Origin: an uncultured Lachnospiraceae bacterium
GTDB taxonomy: Bacteria; Bacillota; Clostridia; Lachnospirales; Lachnospiraceae
Assembly (NCBI GenBank): GCA_934293575.1
Contig: CAKQYU010000001.1
Coordinates: 248,001-312,000 of the forward strand
Direction of reading: 5' to 3'
DNA length: 64,000 nucleotides
The notes beneath the pieces were generated by a model that was not told the origin of the DNA, did not search any database, and saw nothing but the letters and a program-made list of their open reading frames with translations. Made by a program: the position numbers and the translations under genes. Shown piece by piece: positions 15,041 to 24,366 of this stretch. The stretch's first letter is position 1; each line of letters starts with the position of its first letter.

Positions 15041-17674
15041 ATGGAAAAGTTATTAGTTGTGGATGGACACAGTATATTAAACCGGGCATTTTACGGATTG
15101 CCGGAGCTTAGTAACTCAAAAGGATTGCATACCAATGCCGTATTGGGGTTTATTAATATTTTAATGAAGGTAATGGAAGAAGAAAAACCGGATTTTTTGG
15201 CGGTGGCATTTGATGTTCATGAAAAGACATTCCGCCATAAAATGTTTGATGCATACAAGGGAACCAGAAAAGGTATGCCGGATGAATTACGGGAACAGGT
15301 TCCACTGATTCAGGATTTACTGGCGGCAATGGGAGTAACGGTAATAAAAGCCCCGGGATATGAGGCGGACGATATTCTTGGAACGATGTCACGAATCGGA
15401 GAAGAAAAGGGATATCAGGTTGTTTTACTGTCGGGAGATCGGGACTTACTGCAATTGGCTACCACAAAGACCAAAATTAAAATTCCAAAAACAAAGGCAG
15501 GAAAGACGACCGTAGAAGATTATTATGAAGAGGATGTAAATCAGCTTTACGGTGTCACTCCGGTTGAATTTATTGATATGAAGGGGCTTATGGGTGACAC
15601 TTCCGATAACATTCCGGGTGTTCCGGGAATCGGAGAAAAGACAGCTTCCAAAATCATTTCCACTTATCACAGTATAGAGGAAGCTTATGCGCATATTGAT
15701 GAGATTATGCCGAAGAAAGCAAGAGAGAATTTAAGTGAATTCTATGAGCAGGCAATCATGAGTAAGGTTCTTGCAACAATAAAAGTAGACATTTTGCTTG
15801 ATATTGATTGGAAACAAATGAAGCCGGATAATCTGTTTACGGATAAGGCTTATGAACTGGTGAAGGAATTGGAATTAAAAAGCCTGTTAAAATATTTTTC
15901 AAATCCGGTACAGGAAACTTCGCTTGCTTACGATGTGACGATAATAGATGATCTTGCACAGGCAGAGTGTTGTTTTACCTTACTTGATAAAGCAGAGAAA
16001 ATCGGTCTGTTTTCGATATATGAACAACATGAATTGATCGGTATCGGTATTACGGTAGATGGAAAACATGTTGATTTTATTGCATGTTCCATGTTTGTGA
16101 ACGAAGATATTCTAAATCAGAGGCTGACAGCATTAAAGCAAAAGAAGAACAGAAAGTTTGTGACAAATGATTTAAAAACATTGTTAAAATCGATTGATTT
16201 TACGATGGAGGATAATATTTTTGATACATCAATCGCTGCGTATTTGTTAAATCCGATAAAGGAATCTTATCTGTATGATGATTTATCAAGAGATTATTTA
16301 AATCATGTCTTACCGTCCAGAAAAGAATTGATTCAAAAGCTGGAATTATCCTCTTTTGTGTTACAGGAGGATAAAGTAAAGGAATGGATTGCCTATGAAA
16401 CAATTGTTCCGTTTTTGTCTGAACCGGTTCTAAATAAGCAGTTAACGGATAAGGGAATGGATACATTGTTTCATGAAATCGAAATGCCGACAATCTATGT
16501 GTTAGACAGCATGGAAAAGGAAGGTGTTTTGGTCGATGTGAATGCATTGAAGGATTACAGTGTCTTTTTGGGAGAACAGATGAAACAGTTTGAACAGGCA
16601 ATATATGAAGAAGCAGGCTGTACATTTAATATCAATTCTCCGAAACAGTTAGGCGAGATATTGTTTGATAAACTGCAACTGCCGGGAGCGAAGAAAACAA
16701 AAACAGGATATTCAACCAATGTGGATGTGTTGAATAAATTAAAGGATGATTATGAAATTGTTGCAAATGTCTTGGAATACCGTCAGGTATCCAAATTAAA
16801 ATCAACCTATGCGGATGGACTTACCAATTATGTATCGGCAGATGGCAGGATTCACGGAACTTTCAATCAGACGATAACAGCAACCGGAAGAATCAGTTCC
16901 ACGGAACCGAATCTGCAAAATATTCCGATGAGAACAGAGCTTGGAAGAAGTATTCGTAAGGTTTTTATCCCGAAAGAGGATTGTGTGTTTGTGGATGCGG
17001 ATTATTCACAGATTGAATTGCGTATTTTGGCACATATATCGGGCGATGAAAAACTGATTGCATCTTATAATGAAAATGATGATATCCATGCTTTGACGGC
17101 ATCGCAGGTTTACAATGTACCGATTGAACAAGTGGATTCTTTGATGCGAAGAAATGCAAAGGCAGTTAATTTTGGTATTGTATATGGCATTAGTGCATAT
17201 GGATTGTCAGAGGATCTGAACATTTCCAAAAAAGAAGCAGCAGCTTATATGGAACGTTATTTTGAAACATATCCTGCGGTTAAGACGTTTCAGGAAGCGT
17301 CCATAAAACATGCGAAGGAAAGCGGAATAACGAAAACGTTGTATGGAAGAATCCGCCCGATTCCAGAACTGGCATCTTCTAATTTTATGCAAAGAAGTTT
17401 TGGGGAACGTATCGCAATGAATTCCCCGATTCAGGGTACAGCGGCGGATATTATGAAGATTGCGATGATTCGTGTATATAATAAAATAAAAGAATTGGGA
17501 TTAAAATCCCGTTTGATTTTGCAGATTCATGATGAGTTGTTGATAGAGACATATAAGGATGAAGTGGAACAGGTTAAAACATTATTGCAGGAAGAAATGA
17601 TGCATGCGGCGGATTTAAGTGTACCGCTTGTAGTAGATGCATGTGTGGGAAATACATGGTATGAGGCAAAATAA
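15041..17674 (+). CDS. polA: DNA polymerase I
   Basis: Repair and Okazaki-fragment-processing polymerase, 877 aa. The 5'-nuclease domain (~1-290) has VDGHSILNRAFYG, AFDVHEKTFRH, APGYEADDILGT and GDTSDNIPGVPGIGEKTA. The middle domain (~300-470) has the 3'-5' exonuclease fold but lacks the DxE metal site: IGLFSIYEQ stands where active enzymes have a FDTET-like motif. Proofreading is therefore probably absent, as in B. stearothermophilus and Taq enzymes. Polymerase motifs A (DADYSQIELRIL, ~651), B (RRNAKAVNFGIVYG, ~702) and C (QIHDELLIE, ~827) are intact. A GGAGAGAAG Shine-Dalgarno is present. It is followed without a gap by coaE. Confidence 0.97.
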   Translation: MEKLLVVDGHSILNRAFYGLPELSNSKGLHTNAVLGFINILMKVMEEEKPDFLAVAFDVHEKTFRHKMFDAYKGTRKGMPDELREQVPLIQDLLAAMGVTVIKAPGYEADDILGTMSRIGEEKGYQVVLLSGDRDLLQLATTKTKIKIPKTKAGKTTVEDYYEEDVNQLYGVTPVEFIDMKGLMGDTSDNIPGVPGIGEKTASKIISTYHSIEEAYAHIDEIMPKKARENLSEFYEQAIMSKVLATIKVDILLDIDWKQMKPDNLFTDKAYELVKELELKSLLKYFSNPVQETSLAYDVTIIDDLAQAECCFTLLDKAEKIGLFSIYEQHELIGIGITVDGKHVDFIACSMFVNEDILNQRLTALKQKKNRKFVTNDLKTLLKSIDFTMEDNIFDTSIAAYLLNPIKESYLYDDLSRDYLNHVLPSRKELIQKLELSSFVLQEDKVKEWIAYETIVPFLSEPVLNKQLTDKGMDTLFHEIEMPTIYVLDSMEKEGVLVDVNALKDYSVFLGEQMKQFEQAIYEEAGCTFNINSPKQLGEILFDKLQLPGAKKTKTGYSTNVDVLNKLKDDYEIVANVLEYRQVSKLKSTYADGLTNYVSADGRIHGTFNQTITATGRISSTEPNLQNIPMRTELGRSIRKVFIPKEDCVFVDADYSQIELRILAHISGDEKLIASYNENDDIHALTASQVYNVPIEQVDSLMRRNAKAVNFGIVYGISAYGLSEDLNISKKEAAAYMERYFETYPAVKTFQEASIKHAKESGITKTLYGRIRPIPELASSNFMQRSFGERIAMNSPIQGTAADIMKIAMIRVYNKIKELGLKSRLILQIHDELLIETYKDEVEQVKTLLQEEMMHAADLSVPLVVDACVGNTWYEAK

Positions 17675-18271
17675 ATGAAGATAATCGGAATTACAGGCGG
17701 CATTGGTTCCGGAAAGAGCCGGGTGCTGCATTTACTTCAAACACAATATCAGGCATATATTGTCGAGGCGGACAGCCTGGCACATAAGTTAATGCAAAAG
17801 GAGCAGCCGGCATATAATCGGATTTGTGAAACGTTTGGAACGGATATAGTTGGAACGGATGGCGAACTGGATCGAACAATTTTAGGGAAAATTGTGTTTG
17901 GCAATGAGAAAAAATTACAACAATTAAATGCGATTGTTCATCCGGCAGTAAAACAATATATAAAAGAAGATATTGCATATCACAGAAAAAAAGAAGATGT
18001 AAAATACTATATTATTGAAGCTGCATTGCTGATTGAGGATGGATACAAAGATATCTGTGATGAGCTTTGGTATATATATGCGGACAAAGAAATAAGGATT
18101 TCAAGACTGTTGTCCGGCAGGGGAGGAACAAGGCAGAAATGGATTTCTGTCATGGAAAATCAGGCAGATGATGATTTTTATATTCAAAATTGTGAACATA
18201 TTGTAAACAATAATGACGATTTTGTTAAAACCGCAAATGTTGTGAAGGAACTGTTGTTTTCATCAATATAG
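17675..18271 (+). CDS. coaE: Dephospho-CoA kinase
   Basis: Final step of coenzyme A synthesis: phosphorylates the 3'-OH of dephospho-CoA with ATP. 198 aa, normal length. The P-loop GGIGSGKS is at ~8-15, VEADSLAHKLM at ~31 is the substrate-site Asp region, and a lid-type segment precedes the C-terminus. The ATG directly follows the polA stop codon, implying translational coupling; polA-coaE adjacency is common in Firmicutes. The promoter of the next gene lies inside its 3' end. Confidence 0.95.
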   Translation: MKIIGITGGIGSGKSRVLHLLQTQYQAYIVEADSLAHKLMQKEQPAYNRICETFGTDIVGTDGELDRTILGKIVFGNEKKLQQLNAIVHPAVKQYIKEDIAYHRKKEDVKYYIIEAALLIEDGYKDICDELWYIYADKEIRISRLLSGRGGTRQKWISVMENQADDDFYIQNCEHIVNNNDDFVKTANVVKELLFSSI

Positions 18272-18282
18272 TGTGGTATTAT
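18254..18282 (+). promoter_or_regulatory. Promoter of the FtsA-like gene
   Basis: TTGTTT (18254-18259), 17 bp, TATTAT (18277-18282), with TGTGG directly before the -10 (TRTGN extended -10). It overlaps the end of coaE. The stretch GTGGTATTATGAAT differs at one base from the ruvA -10 region. Confidence 0.7.
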
Positions 18283-18317
18283 GAATCCGTATGAGTATAT
18301 TTGTATGAGGTAAACAA

Positions 18318-20456
18318 ATGTCTGAAGTAACAAAATATCCGGAACCACTGGTTTTTGGACTTGATATAGGTACAAGAAGTATTGTAGGCACGGTTGGATA
18401 CCGGGAAGGAAGTAAATTTAATATTGTAGCACAATGCGTTAAATTCCATGATACCAGAGCAATGCTGGATGGTCAGATTCACGACATTAATAAAGTTGGG
18501 GAAGAGATTTTATATGTAAAGGAAAATCTGGAGGCACAATTGTCCGGACGCAAATTGACGGAAGTATGTATTGCTGCAGCCGGACGTGTTTTAAAAACAG
18601 CGGTTGCAAGGGCAGATTATGAATTTAATGAAACGACAGTTGTGAATCAGGAATACATACATTCGTTAGAGATGCTTGGTGTCGAAAAAGCACATGAACA
18701 GATTTTTCAGGAAAGTGATTCCGATGTGAAGTTTTACTGTGTCGGCTATACCGTTATAAAATATTATCTGAATGAATATGAGATTAGTAATTTGGAAGGA
18801 CACAAGGCGCATAAAATCAGTGCAGATGTTTTAGCGACCTTTTTACCGGAAGAGGTTGTGGACGGTTTGTATGCATCCGTTCAGATGGCGGGATTGGAAA
18901 TTGCCAATATGACATTGGAGCCGATTGCTGCGATTCAGGTTGCAATTCCTGAAAATTACAGATTGTTAAATATTGCGTTGGTAGATGTTGGAGCCGGAAC
19001 TTCCGATATCAGTATAACAAAAGATGGTTCTATTATTGGATATGGAATGTTACCAAAAGCCGGGGATGAGCTGACGGAATGTCTGATTCGTGAATATCTG
19101 GTTGATTTTGATACAGCAGAGAAAATCAAAACAATCCGGAAAAATGCCAAGAGCCTTACCTATAAGGATATTATGGGAATCAGTCATAAAATCACACCGG
19201 AGGAAGTATATAATAAATTAGATTCAATTGTGGATGAGATTACCGCACAGATTGCAGAACGAATTATTGAATTAAACGGAGGAAAACCGGTATCGGCTGC
19301 ATTTATTGTAGGCGGTGGGGGTAAAATTCCGTTTTTTGCATCGTATTTGGCTAAGCATTTAGGCATTGCAGAGGAACGGGTTGCCTTGCGTGGTGAAGAA
19401 GTATTGGGATTTGTGGATATTTCCGTAGAGGGAGTGAAAAAAGATCCGTTACTGGTAACGCCAATTGGTATCTGTTTAAATTTCTACGAACAAAAAAATC
19501 GTTTTGTTTATCTGATGGTAAACGAAGACAGAGTAAAGTTATATGACAATGATAAGCTGACTGTTTTTGATGCTGCGTTGGCGTATGGTTTATCAAATGA
19601 AGATATTTTCCCAAAGCGTGGTAAGGATATTCATTATACGGTAAACGGAAAGCCAAAGTTTGTTCGTGGACAGTCGGGAGAAGCCGCGGTTATCAAATTA
19701 AATGGAGAAGAAACCGGTTTGAATCAGAAAATCAAAGCGGGGGATCAGATAAAGGTGGTTGCATCAACAAAGGGAGAGGATGCACATATCCTGTTGCAGG
19801 ATGTCATACATTCAGATGATAAAATATCAATCCTTGTGAATGATGTGACGGTTTTATGCCCTCAGTTTGTTACGGTAAACGGTTCGCTTCAATCGGAATT
19901 TTATGAAATTCAGGATGGAGACCGTGTGGAACTGTTAAATTATTATACGTTAAGTCAGCTGATGCGGTTTATGGATATAGAAACTCCGCATGAAGTTTTT
20001 GTAAACGGAGCAAGAGCAGTTGCCGATACAAAAATATATGATAACTTTAGTGTGGCATGGATTGACCGGGAAGAAATTTATCTTCCGGACAAATTTGTGA
20101 CCGAAGAAGCGGTTGCGGAGGTTACGGACGATATTACAGAAGAAAAGCAGACAGATAATAAAACAACATCTTCTGATTTGGAAGAAGGTCCCGCAAAGAG
20201 TGACCTTGTTAATCAGTGGATTAAACAAAATGAAACCAAAGGGGATGCAATCGATATCCATGTAACGGTTAATGGGGAGCCGATTACATTACATGGAAAA
20301 AAGAATTATGTGTTTGTGGATATATTTGAAGCGTATGCATTTGATCTGCATACGGTAAAAGGAAGTACTTTGGTACAAAAAATTAATGGTATGGATGCAG
20401 AACATTTTAGTCCTTTGTTTGAAGGGGCTGTTGTGGAGTTGTATTGGAAGGAATAG
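18318..20456 (+). CDS. FtsA-like actin-fold ATPase with long C-terminal extension
   Basis: 712-aa protein of the FtsA/PilM branch of the actin superfamily. Nucleotide motifs are FGLDIGTRSIVGTVG (phosphate 1, ~14), ALVDVGAGTSDISIT (phosphate 2, ~220) and AAFIVGGGGKIP (adenosine site, ~328). The ATPase core ends near 400. The remaining ~300 residues are not part of classical FtsA: they contain repeated VNG-centred segments (YTVNGKPK ~438, VTVNGSLQ ~518, VFVNGARA ~560, VTVNGEPI ~648) followed by GD/GA-V-E-L strands, suggesting beta-grasp-like modules, and a Glu/Thr-rich linker at ~605-640. No C-terminal amphipathic membrane helix is visible. ftsZ is not nearby. A division or cytoskeletal role is likely but inferred. 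Confidence 0.78.
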   Translation: MSEVTKYPEPLVFGLDIGTRSIVGTVGYREGSKFNIVAQCVKFHDTRAMLDGQIHDINKVGEEILYVKENLEAQLSGRKLTEVCIAAAGRVLKTAVARADYEFNETTVVNQEYIHSLEMLGVEKAHEQIFQESDSDVKFYCVGYTVIKYYLNEYEISNLEGHKAHKISADVLATFLPEEVVDGLYASVQMAGLEIANMTLEPIAAIQVAIPENYRLLNIALVDVGAGTSDISITKDGSIIGYGMLPKAGDELTECLIREYLVDFDTAEKIKTIRKNAKSLTYKDIMGISHKITPEEVYNKLDSIVDEITAQIAERIIELNGGKPVSAAFIVGGGGKIPFFASYLAKHLGIAEERVALRGEEVLGFVDISVEGVKKDPLLVTPIGICLNFYEQKNRFVYLMVNEDRVKLYDNDKLTVFDAALAYGLSNEDIFPKRGKDIHYTVNGKPKFVRGQSGEAAVIKLNGEETGLNQKIKAGDQIKVVASTKGEDAHILLQDVIHSDDKISILVNDVTVLCPQFVTVNGSLQSEFYEIQDGDRVELLNYYTLSQLMRFMDIETPHEVFVNGARAVADTKIYDNFSVAWIDREEIYLPDKFVTEEAVAEVTDDITEEKQTDNKTTSSDLEEGPAKSDLVNQWIKQNETKGDAIDIHVTVNGEPITLHGKKNYVFVDIFEAYAFDLHTVKGSTLVQKINGMDAEHFSPLFEGAVVELYWKE

Positions 20457-20459
20457 TTT

Positions 20460-22154
20460 ATGGATATTTCATTAAAAATCAAACAACAGAAATCAGGAAT
20501 TGTATTGCATCGGATGGTTTATTTGTTTTTTGTTCTCATTCGATTGTTTATGGCAATGCAAAAAGATGAAATCAGTTCAACGGATAATTTGCTGATTGTT
20601 CTTTTTGCGTCGCTTTGTCTGATTTTGGAAGAAGTTTTTTATTTTTTTGATTATTTTAATAATGTGATATTGATTCGGGGGTTCCGGTATATACAATGCC
20701 TGTTGGCAATTTCAATGCTGTGCTTTACGCAATCAAGCAGTCTTTCCAATATATCTGTATTTGCATTGCTGATGCTGTTTATCATTGATTTGTTTATTAC
20801 AATGAATATTGTGGATGTTGCAGGTGTTGTTTCTTATATGTTTTATCTTTTGATTCCGTTGGTGGTTGTACTGATGGTTAAAATTTTATATCTTGATATG
20901 AATCATTGGGTAATTCTGGTTTTGAATGTTGGATTGGTTTTACTGGTAATTTACAGTGAAGCGACATCTTTGATTGAATATATCGATGTTATTGAAAAGA
21001 AGTTATTTAATCAGCAGAATGAAATCAGTGATATGCAGAAAAAGAACGCAGAAATTGTTGGCATTCAGAACAAATTACAGGATACCAATTATGCGTTGAA
21101 TACACAGAAGAACGATTTGAAAAATGCCAACAAACAGATTCGGGAAGCGAATGCGGAAATGGCTGCACAGACAGATGTTTTGCATTATATTGCAATGTCA
21201 TTTGATGTAGAAAAAATATCAAAACAGATACTAGATGCAATTATGGAGGTAAAAGGACTGGATTTCTGTGCGGTATATATACTAAAAAATGTATATCGTA
21301 ACAAGCAGGAAAATTACATTATAAATGCAGAAGATGAGAGTCTTAAAAAGGCATTATATGAGCATATTTCAGATATTTACAATGAAATGATTCATAATAA
21401 TAAGAATGAAGTTGTTCTGCATGAAGAGGTCAAGGAATACTTTAAAGAATTTAAGATGATGAATATCCGTACCGCATACATAAAGGTTCTCGGACTTGAA
21501 AATGATACTTACGGATTGTTTATGATTGGTGATAAGAGACCGAATATATTTGATGATAAGATGTCGTTTTATGAGGCTATCATCGCACAGTATGATATTG
21601 CAATCAGTAATGCTAAAATTTACAGTGATATGCAGTATATGGCGCAAAAAGACGGACTTACCGGTATTAATAACCGTATTCATTTCAATGAATTGTTTAA
21701 AAAGGAAGCCGCAAGGGTTGTGAGAGATAACAGTTGTGTCAGTGTGGCACTGTTTGATATTGACAAATTTAAAAATGTCAACGATACTTACGGGCATCTG
21801 GCTGGTGATGAAGTGATTAAACGAATCGCTTCCGTAACGGAGACATGTATTGACCGGTATGACGGATTTATATGCAGATACGGTGGAGAAGAGTTTGTTG
21901 TTGTTTTGCCGGATAAGGATATCAAGACAGCAAAACCGATAATAGAAAGTCTGTTTGAAAGTTTGTGTGAACAGGTTGTGCATTTTAATGAATATCATAT
22001 TCCTATGAGTGTCAGTGTAGGATTGACTTCTTATCCGGAGGTTTGCGATAACACGGAAGAGTTATTAAAACGTGCAGACTGGTGTATGTATTATGCAAAA
22101 GAACACGGAAGACATCAAATTAAGATAGATGATGGAAATATTCAAAGAGATTAA
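20460..22154 (+). CDS. Membrane-bound diguanylate cyclase (TM-coiled coil-GAF-like-GGDEF)
   Basis: 564-aa signalling protein predicted to make cyclic di-GMP from two GTP. About six membrane segments occupy residues ~15-165. A coiled coil (~175-235, [18 protein letters not shown] onward) connects to a GAF-like sensor domain (~240-385). The C-terminal GGDEF domain (~400-560) has [33 protein letters not shown] and an intact GGEEF active site. The inhibitory RxxD site five residues upstream is not canonical ([15 protein letters not shown]). Its ATG starts 3 bp after the FtsA-like gene, so the two may be co-translated. The signal sensed is unknown. Confidence 0.88.
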   Translation: MDISLKIKQQKSGIVLHRMVYLFFVLIRLFMAMQKDEISSTDNLLIVLFASLCLILEEVFYFFDYFNNVILIRGFRYIQCLLAISMLCFTQSSSLSNISVFALLMLFIIDLFITMNIVDVAGVVSYMFYLLIPLVVVLMVKILYLDMNHWVILVLNVGLVLLVIYSEATSLIEYIDVIEKKLFNQQNEISDMQKKNAEIVGIQNKLQDTNYALNTQKNDLKNANKQIREANAEMAAQTDVLHYIAMSFDVEKISKQILDAIMEVKGLDFCAVYILKNVYRNKQENYIINAEDESLKKALYEHISDIYNEMIHNNKNEVVLHEEVKEYFKEFKMMNIRTAYIKVLGLENDTYGLFMIGDKRPNIFDDKMSFYEAIIAQYDIAISNAKIYSDMQYMAQKDGLTGINNRIHFNELFKKEAARVVRDNSCVSVALFDIDKFKNVNDTYGHLAGDEVIKRIASVTETCIDRYDGFICRYGGEEFVVVLPDKDIKTAKPIIESLFESLCEQVVHFNEYHIPMSVSVGLTSYPEVCDNTEELLKRADWCMYYAKEHGRHQIKIDDGNIQRD

Positions 22155-22173
22155 CAGGCAGGAGGATAAAAAA

Positions 22174-23364
22174 ATGAATGTATTTGTAGTGAATTGTGGC
22201 AGTTCATCCTTAAAGTACCAGTTGATTAATTCTGATACGGAAGAGGTTATTGCCAAAGGTTTATGTGAACGAATCGGTATTGACGGAAGATTGACACATA
22301 AGCCAACAGGTAAGGATAGTGTAGTAAAAGATGTAGCTATGCCGGATCATAAACAGGCAGTTTCTTATGTCCTGGAAGCGTTGACGGATGAAGTGTCCGG
22401 TGTAATTAAAGATTTATCGGAAATTGATGCGGTAGGTCATCGTATTGTTCATGGAGGAGAAAAATTTGCTTCTTCTGTACGGATAACAGATGAGGTATTA
22501 GAGGCGATTGAGGAGTGTAATGATTTGGCTCCGCTACATAATCCTGCAAATCTTATTGGAATCCGGGCTTGTCAGGATTTGATGCCACAGGTGCCGATGG
22601 TTGCTGTTTTCGATACGGCATTTCACCAGACAATGCCGAAAAAATCATACCTGTATGGATTGCCTTATGAGTATTATGAAGATTATAAGATTCGTAAATA
22701 CGGATTTCACGGAACTTCACATAGCTTTGTATCAAAGCGTTTATTGGAATTAATCAATAAAACAAAGGAACCGTCAAAGGTAATTATCTGCCATTTGGGT
22801 AATGGTTCTTCCGTAACAGCGGTTAAAGATGGGAAGTCTGTGGACACAAGTATGGGATTTACGCCGTTGGATGGTCTGATTATGGGAACAAGAAGCGGAA
22901 GCTTAGACCCTGCCGTACTTCAGTTTTTGGCAGGTAAATTGGGATGCAGTCTGGATGATGTGATTACCATTTTAAATAAAAAATCAGGTGTGGCAGGAAT
23001 TTCCGGCGTTTCAAGTGATTTCAGAGATTTGGATCAGGCAAGCATGGATGGAAATGAACGGGCAACGGTTGCTTTGGAAATGTTTGCATATCGTACTGCT
23101 TTGTATATAGGTTCTTATGTTGCAGCATTGAACGGAGTGGATGCAATTGCATTTACAGCCGGAATTGGAGAGAATAATTTCAAGATGCGTAAGATGATTG
23201 TTGAATATTTGGGATATCTTGGAATTACCTTGGATGAAGAGAAGAACAAAATCCGTGGGGAAGAGATTTGTATTTCGACGGATGATTCTAAGGTTATAGT
23301 ATATGTGATACCGACGAATGAAGAACTTGCGATTGCAAGAGAAACAGTTGCAATTGTTTCGTAA
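22174..23364 (+). CDS. ackA: Acetate kinase
   Basis: Interconverts acetyl phosphate + ADP and acetate + ATP, the energy-yielding end of acetate fermentation. 396 aa from ATG 22174, chosen because AGGAGG lies 8 nt upstream; earlier in-frame starts lie inside the preceding gene. Signatures: [14 protein letters not shown] at the N-terminus, [13 protein letters not shown] (~186), [16 protein letters not shown] and [19 protein letters not shown] (~206-245), and ENNFKMRKM near 330. The usual partner pta is not adjacent, so phosphotransacetylase must be elsewhere if the Pta-AckA pathway operates. Confidence 0.97.
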   Translation: MNVFVVNCGSSSLKYQLINSDTEEVIAKGLCERIGIDGRLTHKPTGKDSVVKDVAMPDHKQAVSYVLEALTDEVSGVIKDLSEIDAVGHRIVHGGEKFASSVRITDEVLEAIEECNDLAPLHNPANLIGIRACQDLMPQVPMVAVFDTAFHQTMPKKSYLYGLPYEYYEDYKIRKYGFHGTSHSFVSKRLLELINKTKEPSKVIICHLGNGSSVTAVKDGKSVDTSMGFTPLDGLIMGTRSGSLDPAVLQFLAGKLGCSLDDVITILNKKSGVAGISGVSSDFRDLDQASMDGNERATVALEMFAYRTALYIGSYVAALNGVDAIAFTAGIGENNFKMRKMIVEYLGYLGITLDEEKNKIRGEEICISTDDSKVIVYVIPTNEELAIARETVAIVS

Positions 23365-23392
23365 CAGGAATGTGATTTTATTAAAATAATTA

Positions 23393-23421
23393 TTGACAAA
23401 AAATTACAAACTATGTATAAT
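23393..23421 (+). promoter_or_regulatory. Consensus promoter of yceD-rpmF
   Basis: Perfect TTGACA (23393-23398) and TATAAT (23416-23421) are separated by 17 bp. Its position rules out the ATG at 23413 as the start of the downstream gene. Confidence 0.93.
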
Positions 23422-23451
23422 GTTCAGCGTGTGAGTTTGGGAGATGATTCT

Positions 23452-23997
23452 ATGAAGATAAACTTATATGATATTATGGCTGTAGTCGGAAAGAGTATCA
23501 AGACAGAAACAACTCTTGATTTGATTACCGGATATTTGCAGGGAGAGCGGATATTGGTTGAAGGAAAAGAGCCTGTCAGAATTGATATAACACATACACA
23601 CAAAGATATGGTTTCTGTGAATGTGGATACGAAGGTTACAGTGGAACGTGCCTGTAGCAGATGCTTAGAGGCAGTGAAAGAAGATTATGAGTTGCATATT
23701 TTCAGAGAAGTCGACATTTCACAGAAAAAAGCAATCGATTCGGAATATGATGAGTCAATTGCTGATACGGATGAAATAAGTTATATTGAAGACTGTAATC
23801 TGGATGTAGACATGCTCATTTTGGATGAGTTATATACGATACTACCGATGGGAGTTCTTTGTAAAGAGGACTGCAAAGGAATTTGTAAAGTATGTGGAAC
23901 CAATCTGAATAAGAGCACATGTGATTGTGACCAGACGGTTCCGGATCCAAGAATGGCAGTTTTTAGTGATATCTTCAATCAATTTAAGGAGGTGTAA
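23452..23997 (+). CDS. yceD: YceD/DUF177 family protein
   Basis: 181-aa protein of the DUF177 family, commonly encoded just before rpmF and linked to 23S rRNA/ribosome accumulation in bacteria and plastids. Cysteine pairs in ACSRCLEAV (~65) and in CKEDCKGICKVCGTNL / CDCDQ (~143-163) suggest metal binding. The start at 23452 has GGGAG 8 nt upstream; the earlier ATG lies within the promoter. The gene ends 3 bp before rpmF, with which it shares a promoter. Confidence 0.88.
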   Translation: MKINLYDIMAVVGKSIKTETTLDLITGYLQGERILVEGKEPVRIDITHTHKDMVSVNVDTKVTVERACSRCLEAVKEDYELHIFREVDISQKKAIDSEYDESIADTDEISYIEDCNLDVDMLILDELYTILPMGVLCKEDCKGICKVCGTNLNKSTCDCDQTVPDPRMAVFSDIFNQFKEV

Positions 23998-24000
23998 ATA

Positions 24001-24177
24001 ATGTCTATTTGTCCAAAGAACAAATCTTCAAAAGGTAGAAGAGATAAGAGAAGAGCGAATTGGAAGATGACAGCTCCAACTTTAGTTAAGTGTTCTAAGT
24101 GTGGAGAGTTAATGGTTCCTCACAGAGTATGTAAGAAGTGTGGAAGCTATAACAAAAAAGAAATCATCGAAGCTTAA
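24001..24177 (+). CDS. rpmF: 50S ribosomal protein L32
   Basis: 58-aa ribosomal protein. It begins MSICPKNKSSKGRRDKRR and carries a zinc ribbon made of KCSKCG and VCKKCG, so this is the zinc-binding form. GGAGGT lies 5 nt upstream, inside the end of yceD. It is followed by a strong terminator that closes the two-gene operon. Confidence 0.97.
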   Translation: MSICPKNKSSKGRRDKRRANWKMTAPTLVKCSKCGELMVPHRVCKKCGSYNKKEIIEA

Positions 24178-24191
24178 TTTTCGTTTCATTT

Positions 24192-24219
24192 AAAAAGACC
24201 TTTTATAAGGTCTTTTTTT
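24192..24219 (+). terminator. Terminator after rpmF
   Basis: AAAGACCTT and AAGGTCTTT flank a TTAT loop, followed by T residues. Confidence 0.92.
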
Positions 24220-24233
24220 ATTACAACTTATAC

Positions 24234-24262
24234 TTGCATTTTATGGAAAAAGGTGGTATATT
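24234..24262 (+). promoter_or_regulatory. Promoter of the rimP-nusA-infB operon
   Basis: TTGCAT (24234-24239), 17 bp, TATATT (24257-24262), with GTGG directly before the -10, as in the ruvA and FtsA-like promoters. Confidence 0.7.
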
Positions 24263-24269
24263 AACGAAG

Positions 24270-24360
24270 GTAACATATTGTACAGTAAGAGAGTGGGCAG
24301 ACAGTCCACTCTCTTTATGTGTAGAGGATGGTTTCTACAAGCTTGTATATAGAAAGGTGG
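24270..24360 (+). ncRNA. Structured 5' leader of rimP
   Basis: The ~100-nt leader holds a perfect 9-bp hairpin (24288-24296 with 24306-24314, AGAGAGTGG/CCACTCTCT) followed by a weak T-rich stretch, then GTAGA/TCTAC and the palindrome ACAAGCTTGT before the ribosome site. A hairpin of this kind ahead of rimP suggests autoregulation or attenuation. Assignment to a named RNA family was not tested. Confidence 0.5.
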
Positions 24361-24366
24361 TCATTT

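Noticed and set aside
22129..22173. Upstream ATG of ackA
   Set aside because: It lies inside the diguanylate cyclase gene and lacks a Shine-Dalgarno; ATG 22174 has AGGAGG.
23413..23451. Upstream ATG of yceD
   Set aside because: It lies between the -35 and -10 of a consensus promoter, so it cannot be in the transcript.
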